Counted from the first letter of the stretch, positions 1 through 9,258 are shown. The stretch is 64,000 nucleotides of DNA from Streptomyces chartreusis NRRL 3882 (GCF_900236475.1 NZ_LT963352.1:7969001-8033000); one strand, 5' to 3'. The notes: generated by a model not told the origin, from the sequence alone. Translations and numbers: made by a program.

Positions 1-765
1 CTGGACCTGTCCGTCGGCTCTCTGGTCACCGCGCAGGTGGTCGTCGCCGCCCGGCTGATCGACGGCGATTCGTCGGCCGGCTGGCCCGTCGTCGTGCTCC
101 TGTTCGCGTTCGGCATCGCCGTCGGCCTCGTCAACGGTTTCGTCACCACACGGCTGCGGGTGCCGTCGTTCATCACGACCCTCGGGATGTTCCTGATCCT
201 CGTCGGTGCCGTGTACCTGTGGTCCGACGGTGCCCCGAAGGGCGGCCTCTCCGAGGAGTTCCGCCGGCTCGGCCGGTCGGCGTTCGAGGACGTGCCCGCG
301 CTGGGCCGGATACCGTACGCCCTGGTCGTCCTGCTGGTGGCGGCCGCCGCGGCGCTGGTGCTGACCCGTTCGGACTTCGGCCGCACCCTGGTCGCCGTCG
401 GCGGCAACCCGCGGACCGCCGAGCTGAGCGGCGTGCGCGTGTGGCGCGCCAAGACCACGGCGTTCGTCCTCAGCGGGCTCGCCGCCACGCTCGCGGCAGT
501 CCTCATCGGCGGGTACAGCGGGGTGTCGTTCCAGGCCGGTGCCGGCCTGGAGTTCGGCGCGATCACCGCGGCGGTCCTCGGCGGTGTCGCGCTGGGCGGG
601 GGCCGCGGTTCGGTCGTCGGCGCGATGCTGGGCGCGCTGACCCTCGAGACGCTCTTCACGCTCATGAACTTCTACGGCGTCTCCGGCGCCCTCGAACCGA
701 CCGTCCAGGGCGCGATCATCCTGTTCGCCGTGGCGGCGGCGTCCTTCCGTGTCCCGTCCAGATAA
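1..765 (+). CDS. Ribose-type sugar ABC transporter permease, 5' end missing
   Basis: This is the inner-membrane permease of a CUT2 (RbsC/BPD_transp_2) sugar importer; it forms the channel that takes sugar from the lipoprotein encoded next. The frame is open from base 1, and its first residues read LDLSVGS, the conserved RbsC-family motif that normally lies about 60 residues into the protein. The true start is therefore upstream of the window and the GTG at 37 is internal. Several hydrophobic segments follow, with the family-typical GGNPRTAELSGV stretch near residue 135 and a glycine-rich GGVALGGGRGSVVGA loop near the end. The stop at 763-765 is 10 bases before the start of the receptor gene, so the two are co-transcribed. 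The family is certain; the transported sugar cannot be told. Confidence 0.93.
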   Translation: MDLSVGSLVTAQVVVAARLIDGDSSAGWPVVVLLFAFGIAVGLVNGFVTTRLRVPSFITTLGMFLILVGAVYLWSDGAPKGGLSEEFRRLGRSAFEDVPALGRIPYALVVLLVAAAAALVLTRSDFGRTLVAVGGNPRTAELSGVRVWRAKTTAFVLSGLAATLAAVLIGGYSGVSFQAGAGLEFGAITAAVLGGVALGGGRGSVVGAMLGALTLETLFTLMNFYGVSGALEPTVQGAIILFAVAAASFRVPSR

Positions 766-775
766 AGGGGATTCA

Positions 776-1960
776 GTGAGGCATTCCATGACGGTGCTGG
801 CCGTGAGCGCCTTACTGGTGCTGGCCGGCTGCTCCACGGACGAGCCCACCACCGGCGCATCGGGTTCGCCCACCGCGGGCACCGGGTCGGGCACCGGCAA
901 GCAGTCGAAGTTCTTCGTGCAGGCCGACTACGACGAGCAGCTCGCGCTCCTGGACGCCGCGCCCACCGGGCCGGCCGGCAAGCCCTGGGAACAGGCGCTC
1001 AATCCGGAGATGGTGGAGACCGCGAAGTTCAAGAAGCCCGGACCGTACAAGATCTGCTTCTCCAACGCGGGGCTGAACAACCCCTGGCGCCAGGTCGGTT
1101 TCAAGACCATGCAGGCCGAGGTCGACACGCACCGCGGCCGGATCTCCGAGTTCGTCCACGTCGACGCCGAAGCCAAGGACCAGAAGCAGATCGCCGACAT
1201 CAACGACCTCCTCGGCAAGGGCTGCCACGCGCTCATCGTCTCGCCGAACACCACCGCGACGCTCACCCCGGCCGTGGAGGCCGCCTGCGAGAAGGGCCTG
1301 CCGGTCATCGTCTTCGACCGCGGTGTCGACACGACCTGCCCGGTGACGTTCATCAACCCGATCGGCGGCTACGGATTCGGCCACGTCGCGGCGGAGTTCG
1401 TCACCCGGAAGATGAAGAAGGGCGGCAAGGTGCTCGCGCTGCGCATCCTGCCCGGCGTCGACGTGCTGGAGACCCGCTGGTCCGCGGCGAAGGTCGCCTT
1501 CGACAAGGCGGGCGTCGACGTCGTCGGCGTCGAGTTCACCGACGGCGACCCGGCCAGGACGAAGAAGATCGTCAACGACTACATCCAGCGGTACGGCACG
1601 ATCGACGGCGTCTGGATGGACGCCGGGGCGGTCGCGGGCGCGGCGGTCGAGGCGTTCGAGGACGCCGGCAAGCCCGTGCCGCCGATCAACGGCGAGGACC
1701 AGCTCGACTTCCTGAAGCTGTGGAAGGACAAGAAGCTCACGGCGATCGCCCCCACCTACCCGACCTACCAGTGGCGCACCCCGGTCATCGCCGCGCTGAA
1801 GATCCTCGACGGCGAGCGGGTGCCGAACCCGTGGAAGCTGCCCCAGCCGACCATCACCCAGGACAACCTGGACGAGTACGTCGACCCCAGCATGCCGCCG
1901 CTGCACTACGCGATGTGCGGCTGCACCGACCTGCCCGGCTACCCGAAGCGCTGGAAGTAG
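776..1960 (+). CDS. Sugar ABC transporter substrate-binding lipoprotein (periplasmic-binding type 4)
   Basis: Extracellular lipid-anchored receptor for the CUT2 importer. I chose GTG 776 because AAAGGGG at 764-770 is a good ribosome-binding site and because translation from it gives a compact signal peptide ending in the lipobox LAGC (Cys 19). An in-frame start at 749 would add residues ahead of the signal. After a short Ser/Gly/Thr linker the protein has the two-lobe sugar-binding fold of ribose/galactose receptors: the KICFSNAGLNNPW strand, the VSPNTTATLTPAVEAA segment and the VIVFDRGVD hinge strand. Length (394 residues) is normal for the family. A C-terminal MCGCTD motif is a little unusual. 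It lies between the permease and a sugar epimerase, so it probably imports the epimerase's substrate. Confidence 0.93.
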   Translation: MRHSMTVLAVSALLVLAGCSTDEPTTGASGSPTAGTGSGTGKQSKFFVQADYDEQLALLDAAPTGPAGKPWEQALNPEMVETAKFKKPGPYKICFSNAGLNNPWRQVGFKTMQAEVDTHRGRISEFVHVDAEAKDQKQIADINDLLGKGCHALIVSPNTTATLTPAVEAACEKGLPVIVFDRGVDTTCPVTFINPIGGYGFGHVAAEFVTRKMKKGGKVLALRILPGVDVLETRWSAAKVAFDKAGVDVVGVEFTDGDPARTKKIVNDYIQRYGTIDGVWMDAGAVAGAAVEAFEDAGKPVPPINGEDQLDFLKLWKDKKLTAIAPTYPTYQWRTPVIAALKILDGERVPNPWKLPQPTITQDNLDEYVDPSMPPLHYAMCGCTDLPGYPKRWK

Positions 1961-1964
1961 GCCG

Positions 1965-2846
1965 GTGTACACCATCGGTGTCAACCCGTGGGTCTGGGCC
2001 TCGCCGGTCGACGACGAGGCCATGGCCGAACTGGTGCCGCGGATCGCCGCGTTCGGGTTCGACGCGGTCGAGCTGCCGATCGAGCGACCCGGCGACTGGG
2101 ACCCGGCCCGCACCCGGGACCTGCTGGCGGCGCACGGCCTGCGCGCGGTCGGCGTCTGTGCGGTCACCTCGCCCGGGCGTGACCTCGTGAACGCCCCGCC
2201 GGAGGCCGTCGCCTCCACTGTGGCGTACCTGAAGACGTGTGTGGACAGTGCGGTGGCCGTCGGCGCGCCCTGCGTCGGCGGCCCGGTCTACGCCGCGGTG
2301 GGGCGGACCTGGCGCATGTCACCGCTTGAGCGCGCGGCCTGCTACGCGGACGTCCGGCGCGCCCTGCGGCCCGTGGCCGACCACGCGGGGGAGCGGGGCG
2401 TGAGCATCGGCGTGGAGGCCCTCAACCGCTATGAGACGAGCGTCGTCAACACCGTCGAGCAGGCGGTGGAGCTGATCGACGGTCTGCCCGCGAACGTCGG
2501 TCTCATGATCGACACCTATCACATGAACATCGAGGAGGCCGATCCCTACGAGGCGCTCGTCGCGGCTGGTCCGCACATCAAGCACGTCCAGGTCAGCGGC
2601 ACCGACCGCGGCGCCCCGGGCGCCGACCACTTCGACTGGCCACGCTTCCTCGCCGGCCTGGCCACGACCGGCTACGGCGGCGCGCTGTGCATCGAGTCGT
2701 TCACCGCGCGGAACGAGGCCATCGCCACGGCGGCCTCGATCTGGCGGCCGCTCGCCCCGTCGCAGGACTCCCTCGCCCGTGACGGGCTGTCCTACCTCCG
2801 AACCGTCCTCCGCGGACTGGAAAACGCTCCCTCGAACGGGTCATAG
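1965..2846 (+). CDS. Sugar phosphate isomerase/epimerase, D-tagatose/D-psicose 3-epimerase-like
   Basis: A 293-residue TIM-barrel protein of the AP-endonuclease-2 fold (xylose isomerase-like), probably a cytoplasmic ketose 3-epimerase. The metal-binding and catalytic set of the D-tagatose/D-psicose 3-epimerase family is in place: Glu151 in GVEALNRYE, Asp183 in MIDTYHMNIEE, His207 in IKHVQ and Glu244 in LCIES. It starts at GTG 1965, four bases after the receptor stop, so it is the third gene of the transport operon and likely acts on the imported sugar. The family is well supported; the exact substrate (tagatose, psicose, erythrulose or an inosose-type compound) is not. No terminator is obvious before the next gene, which begins 71 bases later. 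Confidence 0.85.
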   Translation: MYTIGVNPWVWASPVDDEAMAELVPRIAAFGFDAVELPIERPGDWDPARTRDLLAAHGLRAVGVCAVTSPGRDLVNAPPEAVASTVAYLKTCVDSAVAVGAPCVGGPVYAAVGRTWRMSPLERAACYADVRRALRPVADHAGERGVSIGVEALNRYETSVVNTVEQAVELIDGLPANVGLMIDTYHMNIEEADPYEALVAAGPHIKHVQVSGTDRGAPGADHFDWPRFLAGLATTGYGGALCIESFTARNEAIATAASIWRPLAPSQDSLARDGLSYLRTVLRGLENAPSNGS

Positions 2847-2917
2847 GGGTCGCTGTGCCGCTCGCGCCGCCATCCCCTTCGGGCCGGGAACCCCCGGAAC
2901 CGCCAAAAGGAGACAGG

Positions 2918-5290
2918 ATGTTCACACCTCTCACGATAGGAAGGCGGCTTCTGGCCGGAGCCGCCACAGTCGGTTTGACCGCGACCGCCGTGGTGGCGTT
3001 CCCCGCGCCCGCGTCCGCGGCTCCCCGCACCGTGTACGTCTCGCCGTCCGGCACCGGCACCGACTGTTCCAGCGAGCGGCCGTGCTCACTGACAGGCGCG
3101 CAGGCGGCGGTGCGAGCACTCAACGACGCCATGTCGGACGACATCGTGGTGCAGTTGGCCGACGGTGTGTACCGACTGGCCCAGCCCTTCCGGCTGACGG
3201 CGGAGGACTCCGGCTCAGGCGGTCACAAGGTCGTGTGGCGGGCCGCCCCGTCCGCGCGTCCGGTGATCACCGGTGCCCGGGCGGTCACCGGCTGGTCGGT
3301 GGCCGACGCGGCCAGGAACATCTGGAAGGCCGACGTGCCCGCCGGTCTCGACGCCCGGCAGCTCTATGTCGACGGCGCCGTCGCCACCCGGGCACGCACC
3401 CAGGTCAACAGGGCCGATTTCACGGCCTCCAGCGCCGGAATGAGGTTCTCGAGCGGTGCGCTGAGCTATCTGAACAACCTGGCCGACCAGAGCCGGATCG
3501 AGGTGGAGGGCGTCAACTCCTTCACCGACCGGTACTCGCCGGTACAGAGCATCAGGGACAACTTCATCACGATGCAGCAGCCGGCGTGGAACAACAACAA
3601 CTTCGGCTACGACACCCTCATGCGGCCACACCGGGCCGGTCCGTTCTACCTGTCCAACGCCTACGAGTTCCTGGACTCGCCCGGCGAGTGGTACCTCAAC
3701 CCCAGGGCCGGAACCTTGTACTACATCCCCCGGGCCGGGCAGAACATGAGCACCGCCGACGTGGAACTGCCGACGCTGCAGTCGCTGGTGAACGTCGGTG
3801 GCACGTACAGCGAGCCGGCGCACCACATCACGTTCAGCGGGATCACCTTCACCGGTACGAGCTGGCTGGGCCCCAGCAGCAACCAGGGTTACGTGGACCA
3901 GCAGACCGGCGCGTACATCTCCGGCAACTGGAACTGGCCGGGCTTCGACTCCTGCCACAACGGCTGCACGCAGTTCGAGGCCGCCCGGCCGCACTGGCAG
4001 CAGATGCCGGCCGCCGTGCAGGTCTCCGCCGCCAACACCATCACCTTCAGCGACTCCCGGTTCGTCAACCTGGGCCAGACGGCCATCGGCATCGGCAATG
4101 ACGCGGGCGCCCACGCCAGCGGTGTCGGCCTGGGCGCCGCCGACATCACGGTGACCCGGTCGGAGATCGCCCGGAGCTCAGCCGGCGGCATCCTCGTGGG
4201 CGGTGTGCGCGCCGACGCCCACCACCCCGGCGACCAGCGCATGGTCAACAGGGACATCACGATCAGCGACAACCGCATCCATGACCTCGGCGCGGACTAC
4301 CGGGGTGTCGTCTCCGTCCTGACCACGTACGTCACCAACAGCCTCGTCGCCCGGAACGAGGTCTACAACATGCCGTACTCCGGCATGTCGATCGGGTACG
4401 GCTGGGGCGCCAACGACGCGGGCGGCAGCAACCACTACGCCAACCGAGGCCTGTACAACTACCAGCCGCGCTACACGACGCCGACCACCGCGTCCAACAA
4501 CCGGCTCATCGGCAACTACATCCACGACGTCATGCAGCAGATGAACGACGGCGGCTGCATCTACACGCTCGGATGGAACCCGGGCGCGCAGATCAGCCGG
4601 AACTACTGCCTGCGGACCAACGGGTACTTCGGGGTGTACTTCGACGAGGGCTCGAAGTACTACAAGGCCACCAACAACGTCTTCTCGAACACCGGTACGT
4701 GGGCGACGGCCAATTACTGGGGTGGCGAGAACATGGGGAACTGGACCGTCACCGACAACTGGTCGACCAACGGCAGCACGAACGTGACCAACGGGGACCG
4801 CGGCAACGTGGTCTCCGGCAATGTGACGGTCACCAACGGCAACTGGCCTTCCGGCGCCCAGGACGTGATGGCGTCCGCCGGACCGCAGGACACCACCCCA
4901 CCGCCGACGACGCCCCAGCAGATCGTGGGCGCGCAGTCCGGCCGCTGCCTGACCGTTCCCGGCACCACCAACGGCGCGCAGGCCCAACTCCAGGACTGCA
5001 CCGGCGCGGCCGGCCAGACCTGGACCTACACCGCCGGAAAACAACTGACCGTCAACGGCGACAAGTGCCTCGACGCCAGCGGACGCGGCACCACCAACGG
5101 CACCGCGGTCATCATCTGGGACTGCAACGGCCAGAACAACCAGCAATGGAACGTCAACCCCAACGGCACCATCACCGGCGTCCAGTCCGGACTGTGCCTC
5201 GACGCCAACGCCGGCGGCACCGCCAACGGCACCAGGATCATCCTCTGGTCCTGCAACGGCGGCAGCAACCAGCAGTGGGCGCAGCGATAG
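2918..5290 (+). CDS. Secreted right-handed beta-helix protein with C-terminal ricin-B lectin domain
   Basis: Secreted carbohydrate-active protein of 790 residues. I chose ATG 2918 because AAAAGGAG lies at 2905-2912 and the product begins with a typical signal peptide ending in ASA-A near residue 33; an upstream GTG at 2855 would precede the signal. Residues from about 38 to 640 contain the YVSPSGTGTDCSSERP opening and repeated asparagine-rich turns typical of right-handed parallel beta-helix polysaccharide enzymes. After a proline/threonine linker, the last 130 residues form a ricin-B (CBM13) trefoil with repeated LDA...G and QQW motifs. The architecture resembles beta-helix glycosidases such as GH141 or polysaccharide lyases, but I cannot assign the activity. 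It probably degrades a polymer whose products are taken up by the adjacent importers. Confidence 0.82.
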   Translation: MFTPLTIGRRLLAGAATVGLTATAVVAFPAPASAAPRTVYVSPSGTGTDCSSERPCSLTGAQAAVRALNDAMSDDIVVQLADGVYRLAQPFRLTAEDSGSGGHKVVWRAAPSARPVITGARAVTGWSVADAARNIWKADVPAGLDARQLYVDGAVATRARTQVNRADFTASSAGMRFSSGALSYLNNLADQSRIEVEGVNSFTDRYSPVQSIRDNFITMQQPAWNNNNFGYDTLMRPHRAGPFYLSNAYEFLDSPGEWYLNPRAGTLYYIPRAGQNMSTADVELPTLQSLVNVGGTYSEPAHHITFSGITFTGTSWLGPSSNQGYVDQQTGAYISGNWNWPGFDSCHNGCTQFEAARPHWQQMPAAVQVSAANTITFSDSRFVNLGQTAIGIGNDAGAHASGVGLGAADITVTRSEIARSSAGGILVGGVRADAHHPGDQRMVNRDITISDNRIHDLGADYRGVVSVLTTYVTNSLVARNEVYNMPYSGMSIGYGWGANDAGGSNHYANRGLYNYQPRYTTPTTASNNRLIGNYIHDVMQQMNDGGCIYTLGWNPGAQISRNYCLRTNGYFGVYFDEGSKYYKATNNVFSNTGTWATANYWGGENMGNWTVTDNWSTNGSTNVTNGDRGNVVSGNVTVTNGNWPSGAQDVMASAGPQDTTPPPTTPQQIVGAQSGRCLTVPGTTNGAQAQLQDCTGAAGQTWTYTAGKQLTVNGDKCLDASGRGTTNGTAVIIWDCNGQNNQQWNVNPNGTITGVQSGLCLDANAGGTANGTRIILWSCNGGSNQQWAQR

Positions 5291-5303
5291 CGGAACGCGT
5301 CGG

Positions 5304-5340
5304 CCTCGCTCGCGGCAGGACCTGTCGGTCGCGAGCGGGG
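5304..5340. terminator. Bidirectional terminator hairpin
   Basis: An inverted repeat (CGCTCGCG at 5307-5314 and CGCGAGCG at 5330-5337, extended by three pairs) sits between the convergent beta-helix gene and the GntR gene. It has a 15-base loop that can itself fold. No T-run follows, as is common in streptomycetes. Confidence 0.6.
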
Positions 5341-5347
5341 CTCGCCT

Positions 5348-6118
5348 CTAACGCCGTAGTCGGGTCGGCTCGCCCGGTCCGCTGCGGCGCACCACCCACG
5401 CCTCGGTGATGTGGGTGAACATCGCCTCGGCCGCACCCCTGGGGTCGTGCGCGGCGATCCGCTCGTAGATGCGCCGATGGCCGTGGTTGGAGGCGACGCA
5501 GAAGGCGCGGCCGGTTCGGCCCACGTAACGGGCGGAGTCGATGACCTGACGCTCCAGCGAACGCACCACGGCACGGCCGATGCGGTTCCCTGACGCCTGC
5601 ATGACGGTGTCGTGGAACGCCCGGTCCTCTTCGTGGTACGCGGCGGGGTCGTCGACGAGCTCGTCCATCCGCTCCACCAGACTGCGTAGCCGGTCGATCA
5701 CCTCGGCGTTCGCCAGGCGGGCGGCGACGTTGGCCATGTCGGCCTCCAGCGCGCGGCGGGTCGCGACGAGGTGATCGAGGATGGCCAGGCTCTCGTCCTC
5801 CGTGATCGTCGCGCGGAGGACCAGCTCGTCGAGCATGTTCCACTTCGCCGGCGGGGTGACCATCGTGCCGGCGCCCTGGCGGACCTGAACCAGCCCCTTC
5901 TCCTGAAGGATCTTCACCGCCTCGCGGACCACGGTGCGGCTGACCGAGAAGGTCTCGCAGAGTACGGGCTCGGGGGGAAGCGGCGAACCGGACGGATGGA
6001 CTCCACGGACGATCCGCTCCACCAGCTCAGCCGTGACCGCGGCGGCAAGGTTCGCCGGGCGCCGGCTCCAGGCTGGGGCCTCGGAGGCCTCTGCGGATGA
6101 CTGCGGTACTGCCGTCAT
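5348..6118 (-). CDS. FadR-type GntR transcriptional regulator
   Basis: A 256-residue DNA-binding repressor of the FadR/FCD branch of the GntR family. Residues about 20-80 form the winged helix, with the characteristic SVSRTVVREAVKILQEKGLV recognition stretch and a VRQGAGTMV wing. The rest is an all-helical FCD effector domain with conserved Asp/His metal positions (HEEDRAFHDTVM, HGHRRIYERI). I chose ATG 6118 because it lies close behind a G-rich site; the longer reading from 6160 would start inside the divergent promoter region. It is divergent from the CUT1 importer at 6277, and a perfect direct repeat overlaps the importer's promoter, so it very probably controls that operon in response to a sugar acid or sugar intermediate. 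Confidence 0.9.
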   Translation of the reverse strand: MTAVPQSSAEASEAPAWSRRPANLAAAVTAELVERIVRGVHPSGSPLPPEPVLCETFSVSRTVVREAVKILQEKGLVQVRQGAGTMVTPPAKWNMLDELVLRATITEDESLAILDHLVATRRALEADMANVAARLANAEVIDRLRSLVERMDELVDDPAAYHEEDRAFHDTVMQASGNRIGRAVVRSLERQVIDSARYVGRTGRAFCVASNHGHRRIYERIAAHDPRGAAEAMFTHITEAWVVRRSGPGEPTRLRR

Positions 6119-6175
6119 GACACCCCCCGGGGCCCGTGCCGTACCACGGATGCTCGCCAACTATACGGCATCCGG

Positions 6176-6204
6176 TTGACGTCATACGTCATACGAGTTA
6201 CATA
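6176..6204 (+). promoter_or_regulatory. Likely sigma-70 (HrdB-like) promoter of the 6277 importer operon
   Basis: TTGACG at 6176-6181, a 17-base spacer, then TACATA at 6199-6204, about 75 bases upstream of the receptor start. The elements overlap the 17-base direct repeat that is probably bound by the divergent GntR protein. Confidence 0.55.
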
Positions 6205-6217
6205 CGTCATACGAGTT
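6183..6217. promoter_or_regulatory. Tandem operator: two perfect 17-base direct repeats
   Basis: CATACGTCATACGAGTT occurs at 6183-6199 and again at 6201-6217, an 18-base period (nearly two helical turns), between the divergent GntR gene and the importer. Each copy also contains a shorter ATACG reiteration. Its position over the promoter elements suggests a repressor-binding site for the GntR protein; binding is inferred. Confidence 0.65.
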
Positions 6218-6276
6218 GCGTTCCTCCTCAGCCTCAACCGCCGGACAGCCGGCCACCTCAGGAGAGTGGGGCAGCA

Positions 6277-7548
6277 ATGAAGCAACGAACACTGTGGTCG
6301 GTGACCCTGGTTGCCGGCCTCGTCGTCTTAGCCGGCTGCGGCAGCGCCTCCGACCCGGATGCGGCGTCCGGTGGTTCGAAGGGCAAGCTCGTCGTCTGGG
6401 ACTGGAAGTCCGGCGACGCCACAGCGTCCTCCTACGTCAAGAAGGCCAAGGCCGACTTCGCCCAGCGGCATCCCGGCGTGACGGTCGAGTTCGTCGCGCA
6501 GCCGTTCGATCAGTACTACACCCTGCTCGGGGCCGCCATCCAAGCCGGCAAGGGGCCGGACGTCATGCTCTTCAACGGTGGCGGGCAGATCCGTGACCGC
6601 GCGGACTCCCTGCTGCCGCTGGACGAGTACGTCCGTGACGACAGGAAGCGGCTGGCCGGGTGGGATGCCTTCACCAAGGACGGCAAGACCTACGCCGCCC
6701 CGGTGACCTTGCAAGGTCACCCGATCTACTACAACAAGTCGCTGTACCGGAAGGCGGGGCTGGACCCGGAGCAGCCGGCCACCCGTTGGGACGAGTTCGT
6801 CGCCGACTGCCGGACCCTCACCAAGGCGACCGGTGCCAGATGCTTCGCGCAGGGCAACAAGGAAGGCATCGGCATACAGTTCTTCCTGTCCGGGCTCGGC
6901 TCGGGCGTCCTGTCGCCCAAGGAGTACGACGACTGGATCGCCGGCAGACGAGACTGGTCCTCGCCGGCGGTCAAGCGGGTCTTCTCGCTCTGGAAAGAGG
7001 TCAACGACAAAGACCTGAACAACGACGGGGCGAACTCGACGGCGATGTTCAACGACGCGTTCGCGGTGTTCCAGTCCAACAAGGCCGCCCACGTCATCGG
7101 GCTGATGTCGGACACCGGGCACTGGAAGGACTTCACCGAGTTCCTCGACGCCGACGACGTCGGCGTCATGAAGTCGCCGGTCGTCATGGCCGGCGCCACG
7201 CCGAGCCTTCCCTACGACGGCGGCATCGGCTACGCCGTCGCGAAGTGGACCAAGGACCCCGAGGTCGCCGCCGACCTGGTGCGATCCCTGACCTCGACCG
7301 ACGCGCTGAAGTCGTTCTACGCCGACGCGGGCGCCATCGCGGCCGACCGCACCGTGGACGTCTCGGGCGGCGGCCCGGCCGTCGCCACCATCGTGTCCGG
7401 GATCGACCGTGGCAAGCCCGCTCTGCACGTGGCCCTGCCGTCCAGGACCGTGGAACTGATGGGGCGGCTGTCTCAGCAACTGCTGAGCGGATCGGTCACG
7501 GTGGACGCGGCGGTCAGGCAGCTGGCGGCGTCCGACCAAGCGGGCTGA
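6277..7548 (+). CDS. CUT1 sugar ABC transporter substrate-binding lipoprotein
   Basis: Extracellular receptor of a carbohydrate-uptake-type-1 importer, family 1 extracellular solute-binding protein, 423 residues from ATG 6277. The start is set by AGGAG at 6260-6264 and by the signal peptide, which ends in the lipobox LAGC about 20 residues in; the open frame further upstream is leader. Typical family features are the LVVWDWKSGDA opening strand, the HPGVTVEFV segment, and GKGPDVMLFNGG in the first lobe. It is followed by two permease genes with 4- and 1-base junctions. No ATPase gene is nearby, as usual in Streptomyces where a shared MsiK-type ATPase energises many CUT1 importers (established for the group; not visible here). 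Confidence 0.92.
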   Translation: MKQRTLWSVTLVAGLVVLAGCGSASDPDAASGGSKGKLVVWDWKSGDATASSYVKKAKADFAQRHPGVTVEFVAQPFDQYYTLLGAAIQAGKGPDVMLFNGGGQIRDRADSLLPLDEYVRDDRKRLAGWDAFTKDGKTYAAPVTLQGHPIYYNKSLYRKAGLDPEQPATRWDEFVADCRTLTKATGARCFAQGNKEGIGIQFFLSGLGSGVLSPKEYDDWIAGRRDWSSPAVKRVFSLWKEVNDKDLNNDGANSTAMFNDAFAVFQSNKAAHVIGLMSDTGHWKDFTEFLDADDVGVMKSPVVMAGATPSLPYDGGIGYAVAKWTKDPEVAADLVRSLTSTDALKSFYADAGAIAADRTVDVSGGGPAVATIVSGIDRGKPALHVALPSRTVELMGRLSQQLLSGSVTVDAAVRQLAASDQAG

Positions 7549-7552
7549 GGCC

Positions 7553-8428
7553 ATGTCACCGGTCGGCCGGCGCGCCGAACGCCTCGCCCCCTACGTCCTG
7601 GTCGCTCCCGCTGTCCTGATCATCGTGGTGCTCCGGCTCTGGCCACTGGGACTGGGCGTCAGCTTCTCCTTCACCGGTGACGGCGAACGCAACGGCGCCA
7701 CGGTGGGGCTCGACAACTACGCGGAGCTCATCCACGACCCGCTGTTCCGCACCGCGCTGCGCAACGTCGGATGGCTGGTGCTGCTGCTGCCGGTCGCGGT
7801 CGCGATCCCGGGACTGCTCGCCACCTTCATCCACCTGCGGGTGCCGGGGCATTCGTTCTTCCGGAGCGTCTACTTCTTCCCGGCCGTGCTCTCCCCGGTG
7901 ATCGTCGGCGCGATCTTCAACCTGCTCCTGGCCTTCGACGGTCCGCTGAACACCGTGCTCGGCGGCTCGGGAGTCGGCCCGGTCGACTGGCTCGGCGATC
8001 CCGACGTAGCCATCTTCACCGTCGTCGGCGTGCACATCTGGGCGACGGCGGGGATGGCGCTGGTGGTGTTCCTGGCCGGGTTCGCGACCCTGGACTCCGC
8101 ACTCCTGGACGCCGCCCGGGTCGACGGCGCCTCGCTCGCGCGGATGATCTGGCACGTCATCATCCCGGGTCTGTCCCGCACCATCCAGTTCGTCGTCGTC
8201 ACCACGATGATCGGAATGCTGACCTCGATGTTCGGACTGCTCTACGTCATGACCAGTGGTGGCCCGGAAGGGTCGACATACCTGCCGGAGTACTACATCT
8301 GGGTCCAGCAGGGGCAGATGAGCCGCCCGGCGCTCGCCTCGGCCGCGTCCACCGTCCTCTTCCTCGTCATGCTGGTCGTGGGCCTGCTCCAGGTCGGCCT
8401 GCTGCGCCGGGCGGGGAGGGAGGACTGA
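7553..8428 (+). CDS. CUT1 ABC transporter permease, MalF/UgpA type
   Basis: Inner-membrane permease with six predicted hydrophobic segments in 291 residues. It carries the family's EAA-type cytoplasmic loop near residue 180 (LLDAARVDGASLARMIWHVI), which docks the ATPase. It begins four bases after the receptor stop and overlaps the next permease by one base (TGATG), so the three genes are translationally coupled. Length and topology are normal. Substrate follows the receptor and is unknown. Confidence 0.92.
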   Translation: MSPVGRRAERLAPYVLVAPAVLIIVVLRLWPLGLGVSFSFTGDGERNGATVGLDNYAELIHDPLFRTALRNVGWLVLLLPVAVAIPGLLATFIHLRVPGHSFFRSVYFFPAVLSPVIVGAIFNLLLAFDGPLNTVLGGSGVGPVDWLGDPDVAIFTVVGVHIWATAGMALVVFLAGFATLDSALLDAARVDGASLARMIWHVIIPGLSRTIQFVVVTTMIGMLTSMFGLLYVMTSGGPEGSTYLPEYYIWVQQGQMSRPALASAASTVLFLVMLVVGLLQVGLLRRAGRED

Positions 8429-9255
8429 TGTCCCGCCCGGGGCCGGGCAGATGGCTGGTCGCCGTGCCCATGGGCCTCCTCGCCATGGCGACGGTCTACC
8501 CGCTGCTGTTCACCGCCAACGTCGCGATGAAGACCCGCCGGGAGTACATCCTCGACCGGTTCTCCCTGGCGAGCACTCTCCGGTGGGACAACCTCAGCAC
8601 CGCGTGGAACAGCGTCGGCATGGGGCGGTACTTCCTCAACTCCGTGATCGTGGTGGCCTGTGCCGTGGCGCTGTTGCTGCTGATCGGGTCCATGGCCGGG
8701 TTCGCGCTGGCCCAGGTGCGGTTCCGTGGCTCGTCCGCGCTGGCCCTGGTCTGCCTCACGGCACTGTTCATCCCATTCCAGGTGATCATGGTGCCGCTGG
8801 CCAGGATCATGGCCGACGGCGGTCTCATCGACACCTATCCCGGGCTGGTCCTCGCCTATGTCGCTCAGTTCCTGCCGTTCACCGTCTTCCTGCTGACGAG
8901 CTACTACCGAGCGGTGCCCACCGAACTCGTCGACGCCGCACGGATCGACGGAAACACCCTGTACGGCGTCTACCGGCGGATCATGCTGCCGATGGGTGCT
9001 CCGGCACTGCTGTCGGTGGGCATCCTCGACGCGCTGTTCTGCTGGAACGACGTGCTCATCTCGCTGCTGATGATGCCGTCGGCCGACCATCGCACCCTGA
9101 TGGTGGGCATCACCTCACTGCGCGGCCAGTACTCCGCCGACATCCCCACCTTCGCAGCCGGTGTCCTGATCGCCGGGCTGCCCGTGTTGGTGACCTACCT
9201 GTTCCTGCAGCGCCAGATCGCCGACGGCGTGACGGCCGGCGCGACGAAGGGCTGA
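8428..9255 (+). CDS. CUT1 ABC transporter permease, MalG/UgpE type
   Basis: Second half of the membrane channel, 275 residues. It starts at ATG 8428 inside the stop of the first permease; a longer frame reading from 7771 lies wholly within that gene and is not used. The EAA loop reads ELVDAARIDGNTLYGVYRRI around residue 170, and the C-terminus QRQIADGVTAGATKG is the standard ending of MalG-type permeases. The same ending is found in the other CUT1 permease of this window (gene at 55268). It lies four bases before the dehydratase gene, which is probably in the same operon. Confidence 0.93.
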   Translation: MSRPGPGRWLVAVPMGLLAMATVYPLLFTANVAMKTRREYILDRFSLASTLRWDNLSTAWNSVGMGRYFLNSVIVVACAVALLLLIGSMAGFALAQVRFRGSSALALVCLTALFIPFQVIMVPLARIMADGGLIDTYPGLVLAYVAQFLPFTVFLLTSYYRAVPTELVDAARIDGNTLYGVYRRIMLPMGAPALLSVGILDALFCWNDVLISLLMMPSADHRTLMVGITSLRGQYSADIPTFAAGVLIAGLPVLVTYLFLQRQIADGVTAGATKG

Positions 9256-9258
9256 CGC

